From: Pseudidiomarina mangrovi
GTDB lineage: Bacteria > Pseudomonadota > Gammaproteobacteria > Enterobacterales > Alteromonadaceae
Length of the DNA stretch: 64,000 bases
Direction of reading: 5' to 3'
Assembly (NCBI RefSeq): GCF_003999375.1
Contig: NZ_RJLC01000017.1
Location: forward strand, 310,001-374,000
Below, piece by piece: positions 1 to 10,829 of this stretch (its first letter is position 1; each line of letters begins with the position of its first letter). The notes beneath the pieces are model-generated. The model saw only the letters and a list, made by a program, of their open reading frames with translations, did not search any database and was not told the DNA's origin. The translations under genes and the position numbers were made by a program.

Positions 1-3000
1 AACGAATACAAGTCCGGTAACAAAGCACTTATCAAAGTCTACAATCCAGACGTGGCCCGCCATGGCTGGGAGTCGGCGCATACCATTATTGAAATTATCC
101 AGTTTGATATGCCGTTTATGGTCGATTCTGTGCGCATGGCGTTATCGCGGTTGGGTATCAACTCCCATCAATTACTGCATCTGCCAATCAGCCACAAGCG
201 CGATAGTCAGGGTCGTATTACTGAATTATTGCGTGCTGGAACCCGGGGCGATAACGAGGTCGACACGGTATTTTTGGTGGAAGTGGATCGCCAGTCGAGC
301 AAAGAAGCCATCGATAGCCTGAAAAAAGAACTGCAATCAGTGATGGAAGAAGTCACCTTAGCGGTTACCGACTGGCAGGCAATGCGTCAAAAGATGCTCG
401 ACGTGGCAGCACAATTGAGTGATATCAAATACCCCGGCGATGCGGCAAAACTTGAAGAAAGTCAGCGGTTTTTGCATTGGTTAGCGCAAGACAACTTCAT
501 GTTGTTAGGCTATCGCCGCTATGACTTGGCCGCGGTTGAAGGCGACTATGTGATTCGCCAGCAAGCAGACTCAAGCTTAGGCCTGATGCGCCGTTCGGCT
601 AATAATAAAGAGCGCTTAGTGTCATCGTTACCTGAAATCACCCGCGAATTGACCTTTGACGACAACCTGTTAATGGTCACCAAAACCAACAGCAAGGCAC
701 GGGTTCATCGCCCAGCCTATGCCGACTACATCGGTGTGAAGCGCTTTGACAAAAAGGGTAGAGTGATCGGCGAAGACCGCTTCATTGGCCTATACGCTAG
801 TAGCTTCTATAACAACAGCACCCGTGATGTGCCGTTAGTAGGCGAAAAAGTTCAGCGGGTCATGGATGCCTCGGGTTTTGCGCCACGCTCGCACGCCTCA
901 AAGGCCCTATTAAACATTTTAGAAACCTACCCACGCGATGAGATTGTGCAAGCTAATGAAGCTGATTTGCTCGAAGTCGGGTTAGGTGTATTGCAGATGC
1001 AAGAACGCGACATGACCCGCGTGTTTGTGCGCCGTGATATTTTTGGTCGCTTTGCATCGTGTATGGTTTACGTGCCGAAAGAGCGCTACAACACCTTACT
1101 GCGGCAAAAGACCCAACAGGTACTCGCCAACACCTTTGCGAGCGCTGCTGATGTCGACTTTACCACTTATTTTTCCGAATCATCGCTGGCCCGCACCCAT
1201 TACACCGTGCGTTTAGGTAACCAAGTACAGGATATCGACGTGAAAGAACTCGAGCAAAATTTGATTGAAGCGGCCCGTACCTGGGAAGATAATTTTGAAC
1301 GTATTTTACGCAGCACCTTTGGTGAAGCACGTGCCAACGAGTTGAGTAAGCAGTATCACAATGCGTTCCCACGGGCCTATAAAGAAGAAGTATTGCCATC
1401 GGTAGCAATTGCAGACTTACAGCAACTTGAAGCGCTTGATGGTGAGCACAAGTTAGGGATGTTGTTCTATCGCTCGCGTGAAGAGAACGAAAGCAGCAAA
1501 AAAATTCGCTTGAAGCTATTTCACAAAGACGAACCGATTCATTTATCTGATGTGTTGCCGATGTTGGAAAACTTTGGCTTGCGTATTATCGGTGAAAGTC
1601 CTTATCAGATTAAAACCACTGACGGTCAATTAAATTGGATCCTTGATTTCCAGATGTTGCATAACAGCAGCAAGTTAAATCTGGAAGATATTCGTGATGT
1701 ATTCCAAGATGCTTTTGCCAAGGTTTGGCAGGGACACTACGAAGACGACGGTTTTAACAAGCTGGTACTTAGTGCCGGATTAAACGGTCGCCAAGTGGTT
1801 ATTTTGCGTATGTTTGCCAAATACATGCGGCAAATTGGCTCAACGTTTAGTCAGAGTTACATTGAGAGCGCGTTCGCTAAGTATCCATTGATTGCCAAAT
1901 TGATCGTGAAGCTGTTCTACACCAAATTTGAACCTGCCACGAAGAACCGCAATAAGAAAATCGAAGCGTTAGAAGTACGTATTGGCGCTGAATTAGAGAA
2001 CGTCGCGAACCTTGATGACGATCGAATCATTCGTCGTTATGTGGAATTAATTCTGGCCGCGCAACGTACCAACTTTTTCCAACCTGATCAGCATGGCAAT
2101 GAAAAACCTTATATTTCGGTGAAATATATCCCTGAACTGATTCCAGAAATGCCGTTGCCGTTACCGAAGTTCGAAATCTTCGTGTACTCACCGCGGGTCG
2201 AAGGTGTTCACCTGCGCGGCGGTAAAGTAGCGCGCGGCGGATTACGTTGGTCAGATCGTCGTGAAGACTTCCGTACTGAAGTATTGGGCTTAGTGAAAGC
2301 ACAACAGGTTAAAAATACAGTCATTGTTCCGGTTGGGGCTAAAGGTGGTTTCTTCTGTAAGCACCTGCCTGATGAGCGCGAAGCGTTCTTTGAAGAAGGT
2401 AAAGCCTGCTATCGTACCTTTATTCGTGCCTTACTCGATATCACCGATAACATTGTTAACGGCGAGATTGTGCCACCCGAGCACGTGGTGCGTCATGATG
2501 AGGATGACCCGTATTTAGTGGTTGCCGCTGATAAAGGTACTGCGACTTTCTCTGATATCGCCAATGGTATCTCTAACGAGTATCAATTCTGGCTTGGAGA
2601 TGCGTTTGCTTCAGGTGGCTCAGTCGGTTATGACCATAAGAAAATGGCGATTACCGCGCGCGGTGCTTGGGAGTCAGTGAAGCGTCACTTCCGTGAAATC
2701 GGCATTGATTGTCAAACCACTGATTTCACTGCAGCAGGCATTGGTGATATGGCCGGTGACGTATTCGGTAACGGTATGTTGTTGTCGAAGCACACGCGCT
2801 TAGTCGCTGCCTTTAACCATATGCATATTTTTATCGACCCTGAGCCAGATGCGGCCAGCAGTTTCGCTGAACGCAAGCGCCTATTCGATATGCCGCGCTC
2901 AAGCTGGGACGACTATGATCGTAAATTAATCTCTAGTGGTGGTGGTATTTTCCTGCGTTCTGCCAAAGCCATTGAGCTGACCCCAGAAATGAAGAAATTA

Positions 3001-4644
3001 TTCGGCTCACCGAAAAAGTCGATGACCCCCAACGAGCTCATTCGTGCCATTTTGGCAATGCCGGTCGACTTACTGTGGAACGGTGGTATCGGTACCTACG
3101 TGAAGAGCAGTAAAGAAAGTGATAGCGACGTGGGAGACCGCGCCAACGACGCCGTTCGGGTCAACGGTAGCGAGCTACGGGCCAAGATCGTAGGCGAAGG
3201 CGGTAACTTAGGCTTTACCCAATTAGGTCGTATTGAGTACGCGTTAGGTGGTGGACGCATCAACACCGATGCCATAGATAACGTGGGTGGCGTTGATTGT
3301 TCAGATAACGAAGTGAATATCAAGATATTGCTGAACGGTTCGATGGCCAATGGCGATATTACCCGTAAGCAACGCGATGAGTTGCTCTATGAAATGACTG
3401 ATGAAGTTGCGCAGATTGTCATTCGCGACTGTTTCCGCCAATCACAATCTATTTCAGTAACTTGTTTACGCGGCCCAGACCAAATTAAAGAAATGCAGCG
3501 CTTTATTCACCATTTAGAGCGCGAGGGTTTGTTGAACCGTAGCCTCGAATATTTGCCGGATGATGACCAATTAGCCGAACGCCAGGCGCAAGGTAAAGGC
3601 TTAACACGCCCTGAAATTGCGGTGATCACCGCCTATGGCAAAATGGTACTGAAAGATCAGCTGTTAGATGATGCCGTATTGTCTGATCCATTCCATGCGC
3701 GCTCATTGATCAACGCCTTCCCGAAACCGTTGCAGGCACGTTTTGCCGAGGCCATGGAGTCGCACCCGTTACGCGGCCAGATTATTGCTACTCGGTTGGC
3801 GAATAATATCGTCAATGATATGGGCCCGAACTTTGTCTATCGCAAGCAGGACGCCACGGGTGCCAGTGTTGCCGAAGTCGCTAATGCTTATGTTGTTGCC
3901 CGCGAATGCTTGAACTTGCGGTCATTGATGGAAGAAATCGAGGCCGGCAATAATGTCATTCCAGCGGCAGTACAAAATCAGATGCTGTTCCTGATCCGTC
4001 GCGTTGTGCGTCGCGCAACACGCTGGTTCTTGCGTCATCGCAATCCACAATTGAAATCGATTCAAGACTACTTAGATTTCTATAAAGAAAGCTTTGATGA
4101 CCTGCGCAAAAATGCCCTGAATTACGTGGTGCCAGAAGAACGCAAAGGTATTGAGCAAGCCATTGATAAACTGATCAAACAGGGCGTTCCAGAAGCCTTA
4201 GCGGCAAAAATCGGCATCCTAAGCACCGTATTCTCAGCAATGGATATCGCCGATATCGTGCATACCAGTGAGCGCTCGGTGCGTTTGGTTGCCGAAGCCT
4301 ACTTCAAGTTAGGTGCGCGTATGCAGTTGCATTGGTTCTTAGAGCAAATCAACAGCTTACCGGTCGATAACCATTGGCAAGCCCTGGCGCGCGCAGCGTT
4401 CCGTGAAGAGCTTGATTGGCAGCAACGTTCCATCACCATGGGTATGTTACGTAATCGTGATGAATCCACCGACGCGGTTGAAATTCTCGATGCATGGTTT
4501 GCCCGTAACGCGAGTTATATCGACCGTTGGTTACAGATGGTGAACGATTTCCGTACTACGAAAACCCCTGAGTTTGCTAAATTCTCGGTGACGTTGCGTG
4601 AATTGACCTTGTTAAACCATAACTGCACGTCGATTTTGAACTAA
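1..4644 (+). CDS. gdhB: NAD-specific glutamate dehydrogenase, large (~180 kDa) type, 5'-truncated by window
   Basis: Catalyses NAD-dependent oxidative deamination of glutamate to 2-oxoglutarate and ammonia in the cytoplasm, usually in amino acid catabolism. The frame is open from base 1 (it begins [16 protein letters not shown]), so the N terminus lies outside; about 1547 residues are visible and the family is usually about 1600, so only some 60 to 70 are missing. The N-terminal part is the regulatory region of this family. The catalytic core is in the middle, with the glycine-rich substrate segment [14 protein letters not shown] and the downstream NGGIGTYVK and VGEGGNLG segments of the dinucleotide-binding half. 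The C-terminal third is helical. The stop codon overlaps the pyrD start (TAATG), which suggests translational coupling. The family call is firm; the symbol follows Pseudomonas/Shewanella usage. Confidence 0.95.
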   Translation, partial: NEYKSGNKALIKVYNPDVARHGWESAHTIIEIIQFDMPFMVDSVRMALSRLGINSHQLLHLPISHKRDSQGRITELLRAGTRGDNEVDTVFLVEVDRQSSKEAIDSLKKELQSVMEEVTLAVTDWQAMRQKMLDVAAQLSDIKYPGDAAKLEESQRFLHWLAQDNFMLLGYRRYDLAAVEGDYVIRQQADSSLGLMRRSANNKERLVSSLPEITRELTFDDNLLMVTKTNSKARVHRPAYADYIGVKRFDKKGRVIGEDRFIGLYASSFYNNSTRDVPLVGEKVQRVMDASGFAPRSHASKALLNILETYPRDEIVQANEADLLEVGLGVLQMQERDMTRVFVRRDIFGRFASCMVYVPKERYNTLLRQKTQQVLANTFASAADVDFTTYFSESSLARTHYTVRLGNQVQDIDVKELEQNLIEAARTWEDNFERILRSTFGEARANELSKQYHNAFPRAYKEEVLPSVAIADLQQLEALDGEHKLGMLFYRSREENESSKKIRLKLFHKDEPIHLSDVLPMLENFGLRIIGESPYQIKTTDGQLNWILDFQMLHNSSKLNLEDIRDVFQDAFAKVWQGHYEDDGFNKLVLSAGLNGRQVVILRMFAKYMRQIGSTFSQSYIESAFAKYPLIAKLIVKLFYTKFEPATKNRNKKIEALEVRIGAELENVANLDDDRIIRRYVELILAAQRTNFFQPDQHGNEKPYISVKYIPELIPEMPLPLPKFEIFVYSPRVEGVHLRGGKVARGGLRWSDRREDFRTEVLGLVKAQQVKNTVIVPVGAKGGFFCKHLPDEREAFFEEGKACYRTFIRALLDITDNIVNGEIVPPEHVVRHDEDDPYLVVAADKGTATFSDIANGISNEYQFWLGDAFASGGSVGYDHKKMAITARGAWESVKRHFREIGIDCQTTDFTAAGIGDMAGDVFGNGMLLSKHTRLVAAFNHMHIFIDPEPDAASSFAERKRLFDMPRSSWDDYDRKLISSGGGIFLRSAKAIELTPEMKKLFGSPKKSMTPNELIRAILAMPVDLLWNGGIGTYVKSSKESDSDVGDRANDAVRVNGSELRAKIVGEGGNLGFTQLGRIEYALGGGRINTDAIDNVGGVDCSDNEVNIKILLNGSMANGDITRKQRDELLYEMTDEVAQIVIRDCFRQSQSISVTCLRGPDQIKEMQRFIHHLEREGLLNRSLEYLPDDDQLAERQAQGKGLTRPEIAVITAYGKMVLKDQLLDDAVLSDPFHARSLINAFPKPLQARFAEAMESHPLRGQIIATRLANNIVNDMGPNFVYRKQDATGASVAEVANAYVVARECLNLRSLMEEIEAGNNVIPAAVQNQMLFLIRRVVRRATRWFLRHRNPQLKSIQDYLDFYKESFDDLRKNALNYVVPEERKGIEQAIDKLIKQGVPEALAAKIGILSTVFSAMDIADIVHTSERSVRLVAEAYFKLGARMQLHWFLEQINSLPVDNHWQALARAAFREELDWQQRSITMGMLRNRDESTDAVEILDAWFARNASYIDRWLQMVNDFRTTKTPEFAKFSVTLRELTLLNHNCTSILN

Positions 4645-5651
4645 TGTACGCTTTAGTCCGACAGTGGTTATTTCGGCAAGACGCTGAGCAATCTCATGAT
4701 TTTACTATGGCCTTGCTCAAGCGCTATGCACGTACCCCGTTGTCGCTCGCATGGCGACAGCGGGTGGTCAGCAAACCAGTGCAGGTGATGGGCATTGAGT
4801 TTCCCAATCCAGTCGGGTTAGCCGCGGGGTTGGATAAAAATGCCGATTGTATAACTGCATTTGCGCAAATGGGCTTTGGTTTTATCGAGGTCGGCACGGT
4901 AACACCGCGCCCGCAGTTAGGTAACGCCAAGCCACGCATGTTTCGCATCCCCACCAAACAGGCGCTGATTAACCGCATGGGGTTTAATAATCATGGCGTC
5001 GATTATTTAGTCGAACAAGTCCAACGCGCCAACTTCAAGGGTGTGTTAGGCATTAATATCGGCAAAAATAAAGATACTGCCGATGAGCATGCCATTGATG
5101 ATTACCTGCATTGCATGCGCAAGGTTTACCGTTTCGCGAGTTATATCACCGTGAATATCTCGTCACCCAACACCCCAGGGTTACGTGCATTTCAGCACGG
5201 TGATGCGCTCGATAAATTGTTGGCGGCATTAAAAGCCGAGCAGGCGATATTGCAACGAGAACATAACCGTTATGTACCCTTAGCGGTAAAAATAGCGCCC
5301 GATTTAACCAGCGACGGTATCCGCGATATCGCCAACGCACTGTTGAAGCATGGTATCGATGGCGTCATTGCAACCAATACCACATTATCGCGTGATGCGG
5401 TGCAGGGGTTGCCTCATGCAGATGAAGCGGGGGGCTTAAGTGGTGCCGTGTTAGCTGAGGCAAGCACCCGTGTGGTAGCAGAACTCTATCAATTATTAGG
5501 CGAACAAATTCCTATTGTCGCTGTAGGTGGTATTGATAGTCTGGCTGCGGCACAGCAAAAATTTGCTGCTGGGGCAAAATTAGTTCAGCTCTATACTGGC
5601 TTTATTTATCGCGGCCCCGCACTGGTCAAAGAGATTGTTAACGGCTTGTAA
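4644..5651 (+). CDS. pyrD: Dihydroorotate dehydrogenase (quinone), class 2
   Basis: Oxidises dihydroorotate to orotate in pyrimidine synthesis, passing electrons to the quinone pool from the inner face of the membrane. The 335-residue length is typical. The N-terminal ~40 residues form the short amphipathic membrane-binding extension that marks class 2. The core has [35 protein letters not shown] and the active-site loop [11 protein letters not shown], whose serine is the class 2 catalytic base. The FMN phosphate-binding motif VGGI lies near the C terminus. It starts on the last base of the glutamate dehydrogenase stop codon. Next comes zapC after 68 bp, the same neighbour as in E. coli. Confidence 0.97.
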   Translation: MYALVRQWLFRQDAEQSHDFTMALLKRYARTPLSLAWRQRVVSKPVQVMGIEFPNPVGLAAGLDKNADCITAFAQMGFGFIEVGTVTPRPQLGNAKPRMFRIPTKQALINRMGFNNHGVDYLVEQVQRANFKGVLGINIGKNKDTADEHAIDDYLHCMRKVYRFASYITVNISSPNTPGLRAFQHGDALDKLLAALKAEQAILQREHNRYVPLAVKIAPDLTSDGIRDIANALLKHGIDGVIATNTTLSRDAVQGLPHADEAGGLSGAVLAEASTRVVAELYQLLGEQIPIVAVGGIDSLAAAQQKFAAGAKLVQLYTGFIYRGPALVKEIVNGL

Positions 5652-5719
5652 GTCGAGCCATTTTTTATTATTGTAAAGACGCTTTTTAACCCACATTCAA
5701 ACTATAAAAAGGGCTTTTA

Positions 5720-6274
5720 GTGCAGGCATCTCAGAACTGGCGTTGGGTGGTTAACCCAGATGATATGCAATTACGAATTTTGCTGGACCATCAGCAGCAG
5801 CACATCTGTCCCTACAAAACCTCTCGGTTAGTGCCTTTAGGGCCTCTGAATGCCAGTTTTTCAGTCGCCGATGCCGAGGCCTTTGAGCTGTTTTCAGAAG
5901 CCCTTGCCAGTTCCGCTGCATTAACCTCTGAAGTGATTGTTGCGGCAACCCTAAACTACCTGATTATGAGCCATTTTGGCCGTCCGCAAATGCCGCAAAG
6001 TTGGTATTTTCAGCAACAAGAAGCTGCCATTCAGTATCCCTTACAACTCGGTAGTCTGGTCGAACTGAACTCAGGTTTGGCTAGTGCAACCTTTGTGCTG
6101 ATCAATCATAGTGATGACGTGAGTGAATGTATGCTGCTCGATGCCAGTATGGCGCTATCCGAGATCAAAACATTACACCAGTTTGATGTCATCAAGGTGC
6201 TTAACAACCGCCTTCAACCGTCGGCAGCCATGGGCAGTCTGTCTGCCGATAGCGTATTATTGCGGTTGGCATAA
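5720..6274 (+). CDS. zapC: Cell division protein ZapC
   Basis: ZapC is a cytoplasmic FtsZ-ring-associated protein that promotes FtsZ bundling. The 184 residues align by eye with E. coli ZapC: the N-terminal NWRW segment, the conserved RPQMPQSW (KPQMPKSW in E. coli), and the C-terminal LLDASMALSEIK...IKVLNNRLQP region. The start is GTG, with an AGGG-type ribosome site a few bases upstream; no in-frame ATG fits better. The pyrD-zapC adjacency is shared with enterics and supports the call. The gene ends in a TAATG overlap with the downstream nucleotidase, so the two are probably cotranscribed. Confidence 0.9.
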   Translation: MQASQNWRWVVNPDDMQLRILLDHQQQHICPYKTSRLVPLGPLNASFSVADAEAFELFSEALASSAALTSEVIVAATLNYLIMSHFGRPQMPQSWYFQQQEAAIQYPLQLGSLVELNSGLASATFVLINHSDDVSECMLLDASMALSEIKTLHQFDVIKVLNNRLQPSAAMGSLSADSVLLRLA

Positions 6275-8058
6275 TGAATGGTGGCATCCGCAGTTCTGGC
6301 TGGGCAATCTGTATTGCGGCGCTGTTAACTATGGCTGCTTGCACTGACGCAGCGGCTCCAGCTGACCCTACCACACTCACAGTGCGTATTCTTCATACCA
6401 GTGACATTCACGGTAAACTGACCGGTTATAATTATTTTTCGGCACGTGATGATGGTCAGCCTAGTTTGGTTCATGCTGCCGCTGTGATTGCTAAAGCGCG
6501 TGCGCAGCAAGCTAATACCATCCTCATTGATAACGGCGACTTAATCCAGGGCGATCCCCTTGCTGACTGGGCTATAAGCGCTGCAGATGAAAACGGTCAT
6601 GCGATTATCACGGCCCTCAATAGCTTGCGTTATGATGTTGCCAACTTGGGTAATCACGAGTTTAATTTTGGCTTAGATAATCTGTATTTGGCCTATCAAC
6701 AGGCGCAGTTTCCATTGCTCAGCAGCAATATAGCGTTTACCGACAGTGCGCCGTTGGCTTTGCGTGAGCGTGTGCAGCCATGGGTGATGCTACAACGCGA
6801 CTTTGTTGATAGCGCAGGGCAATCACGGCTTCTAAAGATAGCCGTAATTGGTGTGGTACCGCCGCAAATTATGCAGTGGGATGCCAAATTGCTGATTGAT
6901 CGCGTAATCGCCAGTGATATGGTCAGCGCTACCGCTAAAGGTATCGCTGAGGCACGTGCCGCGAACGCCGATGTGATTATCATAGCCGCCCATAGTGGTC
7001 TCCCTCGACCTACCCATGGTGCCAATAATACCGAGCAAGTGGTTGATAAATTGGCGCAACTTGAACATGTTGATGCCATTGTATTTGGCCATCAACATCA
7101 AGTTTTTCCGGGTGCCGGCAGCTATACCCATATCAGCGCTGCCGATGACCAGCGTGGCACCATTTATGGTGTGCCAGCAGTATCACCGGGGTATGGTGGC
7201 TCTCATGTTGGGCAAATCGACCTCACGCTGGAAGCCGTTAACGATGGCTGGAAAGTCGTGGACTTCTCTGTGCAAGCACTCGCCAGCGACGCAAAGCAGC
7301 TTGATACTCAACTGCTGCAACAGCTACAACAAGCTCACAATGCTACCCAACAGTATGTCCAGCAACCGGTTGGCGTTACGCAACAGCCGCTGAGCTATGC
7401 CACTGCGCGACTGGCACCGAGTAGTGGGGTACAATTCGTGCAACGGGCACAATTATGGTACGCACAGCAGCGTATGCAGCTGCCAGCGCAGTACGCTGAT
7501 CTACCGTTATTAAGTGCTGCAGCGCCGTTTGATGCTGCCGCCGATAGCAACGAAGCCTACACCGAAATTAGTGCGGGGCAGGTGAGTTTGGGGCAAATAG
7601 CTGATTTGTATCGCTATCCGAATAGTCTCGATGTGGTTAAATTGAGCGGGCAACAGCTCAAGGATTGGCTCGAAGCCAGTGCTAACGCTTTTGTCAGCAG
7701 CGAGAATCCGAAGCAGCCGTGGTCGTGGGTTAACGGTAGTGTACCGCACTACAATTTCGATCATGTAATGGGCCTCAGTTATCGCATCGATCCTCGCCAA
7801 CCCATCGGTCAGCGTATTACTCATTTACACGTTAAAGAGCAAGCTGTGTCAGCTGATCAGCAGTTTTTAGTGTTGGTCAATAGCTATCGGTCTAGCGGTG
7901 GCGGTGGTTTTCCTCATCTTGACGGCAGTACCATTGTGCTACAAAGCCCTGATCAGTTGCCCGATATATTGCGCTGGTATTTGAGCAGTTTTGACGCCGC
8001 CGGATATCCTCATGAAATCATCGAACATTGGTCCCTTTGTCCCGACGATAACTGCTAA
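6274..8058 (+). CDS. cpdB: Lipoprotein 2',3'-cyclic-nucleotide 2'-phosphodiesterase/3'-nucleotidase (CpdB/UshA family)
   Basis: Envelope enzyme that salvages nucleotides by hydrolysing 2',3'-cyclic and 3'-nucleotides. Residues 1-23 are a lipoprotein signal with lipobox MAAC (Cys23), so the mature protein is probably anchored to a membrane facing the periplasm; enteric CpdB is usually soluble. The metallophosphatase domain shows HTSDIHG, DNGDLIQGDPLADW, LGNHEFNFG, AAHSG and GHQHQ, which supply the two-metal ligands. The C-terminal 5'-nucleotidase domain ends with YRSSGGGGFPHLDG, as in CpdB. The DNGDLIQG context favours CpdB over UshA, but substrate choice is inferred. It is the last gene before the accessory signalling cluster. 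Confidence 0.82.
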   Translation: MNGGIRSSGWAICIAALLTMAACTDAAAPADPTTLTVRILHTSDIHGKLTGYNYFSARDDGQPSLVHAAAVIAKARAQQANTILIDNGDLIQGDPLADWAISAADENGHAIITALNSLRYDVANLGNHEFNFGLDNLYLAYQQAQFPLLSSNIAFTDSAPLALRERVQPWVMLQRDFVDSAGQSRLLKIAVIGVVPPQIMQWDAKLLIDRVIASDMVSATAKGIAEARAANADVIIIAAHSGLPRPTHGANNTEQVVDKLAQLEHVDAIVFGHQHQVFPGAGSYTHISAADDQRGTIYGVPAVSPGYGGSHVGQIDLTLEAVNDGWKVVDFSVQALASDAKQLDTQLLQQLQQAHNATQQYVQQPVGVTQQPLSYATARLAPSSGVQFVQRAQLWYAQQRMQLPAQYADLPLLSAAAPFDAAADSNEAYTEISAGQVSLGQIADLYRYPNSLDVVKLSGQQLKDWLEASANAFVSSENPKQPWSWVNGSVPHYNFDHVMGLSYRIDPRQPIGQRITHLHVKEQAVSADQQFLVLVNSYRSSGGGGFPHLDGSTIVLQSPDQLPDILRWYLSSFDAAGYPHEIIEHWSLCPDDNC

Positions 8059-8064
8059 AACGAA

Positions 8065-8094
8065 CGAATAACGCACAAATACGTTAATTATTCG
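8065..8094. repeat. Inverted repeat upstream of the signalling cluster (candidate operator)
   Basis: CGAATAA at 8065-8071 and TTATTCG at 8088-8094 form a perfect 7-bp inverted repeat with a 16-bp spacer. It lies just after the cpdB stop and 10 bp upstream of the candidate -35 of the cluster promoter. No T-run follows, so a regulator-binding site is likelier than a terminator. Which protein binds it is unknown. Confidence 0.35.
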
Positions 8095-8103
8095 TATTAC
8101 AAT

Positions 8104-8132
8104 TTGGCATTTATTACACAATCCATTATAAA
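8104..8132 (+). promoter_or_regulatory. Candidate sigma-70 promoter of the kinase/FHA cluster
   Basis: TTGGCA (8104-8109) and TATAAA (8127-8132) are each one base from the sigma-70 consensus and are separated by exactly 17 bp. Initiation would fall near 8139, about 40 bp upstream of the first cluster ATG at 8178. This is the best promoter seen in the 119-bp gap after cpdB and suggests that the cluster is transcribed as its own unit. Confidence 0.6.
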
Positions 8133-8177
8133 GTTAAGCATAGTTTACAAATTTAACGGACTAACAAGCGTTCAATC

Positions 8178-8471
8178 ATGCCGGAATTTACCGTTTCAGT
8201 GGGGCGTTGCAGTCAAACCAATGATGTGGTCGTGGCCGATGCCAGTGTGTCACGGCAACATTTGCTATTGACCATTGACAGTGTCAACGCCATTCGGGTG
8301 CAAGATCGGCAATCGGCCTATGGTTCATTTTTTTGGGATGGCCAACAGTGGCAACCATTTCAACAGATTACGCTTTCAGCCAATGACTATATTGTTATTG
8401 GTAAAACCAAATTACGGCTGATGGAACTTATCATCGCTTATCAAATTCGATCTAGGAGCGAGTCGTTATGA
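8178..8471 (+). CDS. Small stand-alone FHA-domain protein
   Basis: A 97-residue protein that is essentially one forkhead-associated domain, a phosphothreonine-peptide binder. The N-terminal strand leads into VGRC, then NDVVVADASVSRQH, which carries the conserved Gly-Arg, Ser and His of the FHA loops. AYGSFFWDG sits where the usual NG-containing loop is, so the phosphothreonine-contact Asn is not obvious. There is no signal peptide or membrane helix, so it is cytoplasmic. It is the first gene of the cluster and overlaps the MotA-like gene by ATGA. No strong Shine-Dalgarno sequence is visible. Probable role: adaptor docking a phosphorylated partner near the channel protein. Confidence 0.75.
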   Translation: MPEFTVSVGRCSQTNDVVVADASVSRQHLLLTIDSVNAIRVQDRQSAYGSFFWDGQQWQPFQQITLSANDYIVIGKTKLRLMELIIAYQIRSRSESL

Positions 8472-9283
8472 CCAATCTCGATAAAGAAGAATCCTATTAC
8501 CGCTTGATTGTGTTACTGGCTTCTGCTTTTCTTGGTATTACCGTGATTGCGATCAGCGGCATGTTCACCTCGGCACAACCTGAGAATAGTACGGAACTGG
8601 TGTTAGCGGACGTACTCTTTGATCGTAGTGCAGCGATTTATCCGTTCACCATTCAGAATTTAATGTGGTTATTCTTCTTTATATGTGGCGGCGAGATCTG
8701 GGTACGATGGTTTCGCGGCAATCAGGAGTTCTCGCAATTAAGCCGCAACCTTCTTAGCGATGATGATGCCGTATTGTACCGTTCAAAAGATTTAGTTCCG
8801 ATTTATAAAATGATTCAAGGTGACCGGGTTGGCCAGCAATTTTATCTTCAGCGTTTGATCAAACGCATCATCATGCAATTTCAAATCACGCAAAGTACAG
8901 ACCAAGCGAACGGCCTCATGAATTCGTCGTTAGAGCTCATGCAACATGAAGTAGACCTCAAATATAATATGGTTCGCTACATGGTATGGCTGATACCAAC
9001 CCTTGGCTTTATCGGTACCGTCGTTGGTATCGCGTTGGCGCTATCGAGCGCCGGTGAAATGCCAGATATTACCGATTCGGATGCCATTAAAGCATGGGTA
9101 GCGGTGATCACTATCAAGCTAGGCATTGCCTTCAATACCACCTTGGTGGCGCTGATTATGTCGGCAGCACTGGTATTTTGTATGAATATTGCCCAAGGCC
9201 GTGAAGAGCGTGCCTTGAACTTGATTGGTCAGTACTGCCTCGACCGCTTGGTCAATCGTCTTATCGCAACAGATTCCAGATAG
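8468..9283 (+). CDS. MotA/TolQ/ExbB-family proton-channel-like membrane protein
   Basis: A 271-residue inner-membrane protein. Helices are predicted near residues 13-33, 60-80, 168-195 and 213-241. The family signature is clear in the third helix (PTLGFIGTVVGIALAL, from P177) and the fourth (LGIAFNTTLVALIMSAA, from L218), which line the ion path in ExbB/TolQ/MotA. A cytoplasmic segment of about 85 residues lies between helices 2 and 3, as in this family. TAGGAG precedes the ATG, which overlaps the upstream FHA gene. No separate ExbD or MotB gene is adjacent; the VWA protein at 12357 has a matching Asp-bearing helix and is the likely partner. Family membership is firm; use of an ion gradient is inferred. 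Confidence 0.85.
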   Translation: MTNLDKEESYYRLIVLLASAFLGITVIAISGMFTSAQPENSTELVLADVLFDRSAAIYPFTIQNLMWLFFFICGGEIWVRWFRGNQEFSQLSRNLLSDDDAVLYRSKDLVPIYKMIQGDRVGQQFYLQRLIKRIIMQFQITQSTDQANGLMNSSLELMQHEVDLKYNMVRYMVWLIPTLGFIGTVVGIALALSSAGEMPDITDSDAIKAWVAVITIKLGIAFNTTLVALIMSAALVFCMNIAQGREERALNLIGQYCLDRLVNRLIATDSR

Positions 9284-9297
9284 TAAGGAGTAGCACC

Positions 9298-10038
9298 ATG
9301 AGTTTTCGTTTAGGGCCAGATGGCAAGCCAATTGAAGTAGCAACAAGTTATGGTGACCGTGATAAAGGTCAAGCCAGCGAGCGTACAGTGCCGCCGAAAG
9401 GGGCCGGCGAAGCCGCCGCAACGCAACCCAATGGCGCTGCGACTAAACCACCGGCGGTGGATCTATTTAATCATATTGCTGGCGGTGCCACCGCACCACG
9501 GCCAGATATTCGCCCAGGGCAGATGGCGGTTACCCCTGAGCCACCAACGCGGCCAGTCAATGCGCCAGCAAGCTCTCATGATCCGGCTGGTACTCAGCCA
9601 CCGGCCGGTGGTTGGCCTAATCAAGCGAATAAGGCAGCGGTTGCTGACGAAGCCAAAACGACGATTAATTTTGGTAAATCAGCTGGCAGCGATAGCGAAA
9701 CCTTTGTTTGCGGCTGGTTTGTGGTCATTGATGGTCCAGGTAAAGGCAAAAGCCTCACTGTGGGGCCGGGACAAAGTGCCATTTCACGGTCACCGAGTGA
9801 GCGTATCGCTTTAAATTTTGGCGATTCGACCATTACCTCCAAACAGCAATTATTGGTGTTATTTGACGATGAAACTCGTGATTTTTACGTGGCTCCAGGG
9901 AATGGCTCCAGCTTAAACCGGCTGAACGGACAAATTATTGGCAGTCAGATGTTGCTAAAAACCGGCGACGTGGTGAAGGTTGGTGCGACAACGCTTCGTT
10001 TCGTTGCGTTTTGTGATAGCCAATTTAGTTGGAGTTAA
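9298..10038 (+). CDS. FHA-domain protein with long Pro/Ala/Gly-rich N-terminal region
   Basis: A 246-residue soluble protein. Residues 1 to ~130 are low-complexity and rich in Pro, Ala, Gly and Gln, so probably disordered. Residues ~136-243 are an FHA domain: CGWFVVIDGPGKGKSLTV, then ISRSPSERIALNFGDSTIT, then GNGSSLNRLNGQIIG, ending with KTGDVVKVGATTLRFV. The usual GR..S is ISRSPSE here, so the arginine is retained and the preceding Gly is replaced. An AAGGAG ribosome site lies 7 bp before the ATG. The disordered tail carries several Thr and Ser residues and could be a kinase substrate. It sits between the channel-like and PP2C genes of the cluster. Confidence 0.8.
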   Translation: MSFRLGPDGKPIEVATSYGDRDKGQASERTVPPKGAGEAAATQPNGAATKPPAVDLFNHIAGGATAPRPDIRPGQMAVTPEPPTRPVNAPASSHDPAGTQPPAGGWPNQANKAAVADEAKTTINFGKSAGSDSETFVCGWFVVIDGPGKGKSLTVGPGQSAISRSPSERIALNFGDSTITSKQQLLVLFDDETRDFYVAPGNGSSLNRLNGQIIGSQMLLKTGDVVKVGATTLRFVAFCDSQFSWS

Positions 10039-10043
10039 CTGGC

Positions 10044-10829
10044 ATGTTGCAGCTGGATATTGGCTGGGCACAGAGTATTGGCAAACGCGACTATCAACAA
10101 GATGGTATTGCCAAAATGGTATGGCCAAATGGCTTTGCCTTGGCAGTGCTATCTGATGGCATGGGTGGCGCAGTACACGGCGAAATTGCTAGCCAAGAAA
10201 TACTAAAAGGCTTTACCGACAGCTTTTGTGCCAGTGAAGAAGACGACCTCGATGTGCGCTTGCATGATAGTGTGCTAGCCACCAATGAACACATTGCTCG
10301 TTATATTGAGGCGGAACCAGCTTGTCATGGCATGGGCGGAACCCTGGTTGCGACGGCCTTTACCGGTGAGCATCTTTACTGGGCTAGCGTCGGAGATAGT
10401 CCGCTATGGCTGCTGCGCGGCAATCGTATTACTCGCATTAATCAAGACCATTCAAAGAAGGCTGAATTACAGCAATTGGTAGCAGCCGGAATGATGGCTG
10501 AAGAAGACATTGCCGTGCATCCGCAACGTAACCAGCTAACCTCGGCAGTCATGGGGTTTAACATTGAAAGTATCGATGTGAATCACTTAACACTGCAATC
10601 AGACGATCTTTTATTGGTGGCCAGTGATGGTGTAGAAACTATCGCTGAAGATGATTTATTAACCTTATGTACAACGTTGGTGGTGGACCATTCGGTGCAG
10701 ACCATTGCCGAACAAATTATTGCCTTTGTCGAACACTTAGACCGAGCTTACCAAGATAATGCGACGGTTATGGTGCTGAAGTTTAGTCAACCAGCCGCAG
10801 CGGAAACGGAACAAGGACCTGTAGCATGA
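10044..10829 (+). CDS. PP2C-family (PPM) serine/threonine phosphatase, soluble
   Basis: A 261-residue metal-dependent phosphatase that would reverse the cluster kinases. The motifs are complete: KRDYQQDG, LSDGMGGAVHGE, HGMGGTLVATA, ASVGDSPLWLLR, INQDHSKK, LLVASDGVET and DNATVMVLKF, including the Asp residues that bind the two metals. It should therefore be active. There is no membrane segment. I chose the ATG at 10044, which has GGAG 9 bp upstream, over an in-frame TTG at 10029. It overlaps the next gene by ATGA. It resembles PppA/Stp1-type enzymes found with Hanks kinases; the specific substrates are unknown. Confidence 0.9.
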   Translation: MLQLDIGWAQSIGKRDYQQDGIAKMVWPNGFALAVLSDGMGGAVHGEIASQEILKGFTDSFCASEEDDLDVRLHDSVLATNEHIARYIEAEPACHGMGGTLVATAFTGEHLYWASVGDSPLWLLRGNRITRINQDHSKKAELQQLVAAGMMAEEDIAVHPQRNQLTSAVMGFNIESIDVNHLTLQSDDLLLVASDGVETIAEDDLLTLCTTLVVDHSVQTIAEQIIAFVEHLDRAYQDNATVMVLKFSQPAAAETEQGPVA

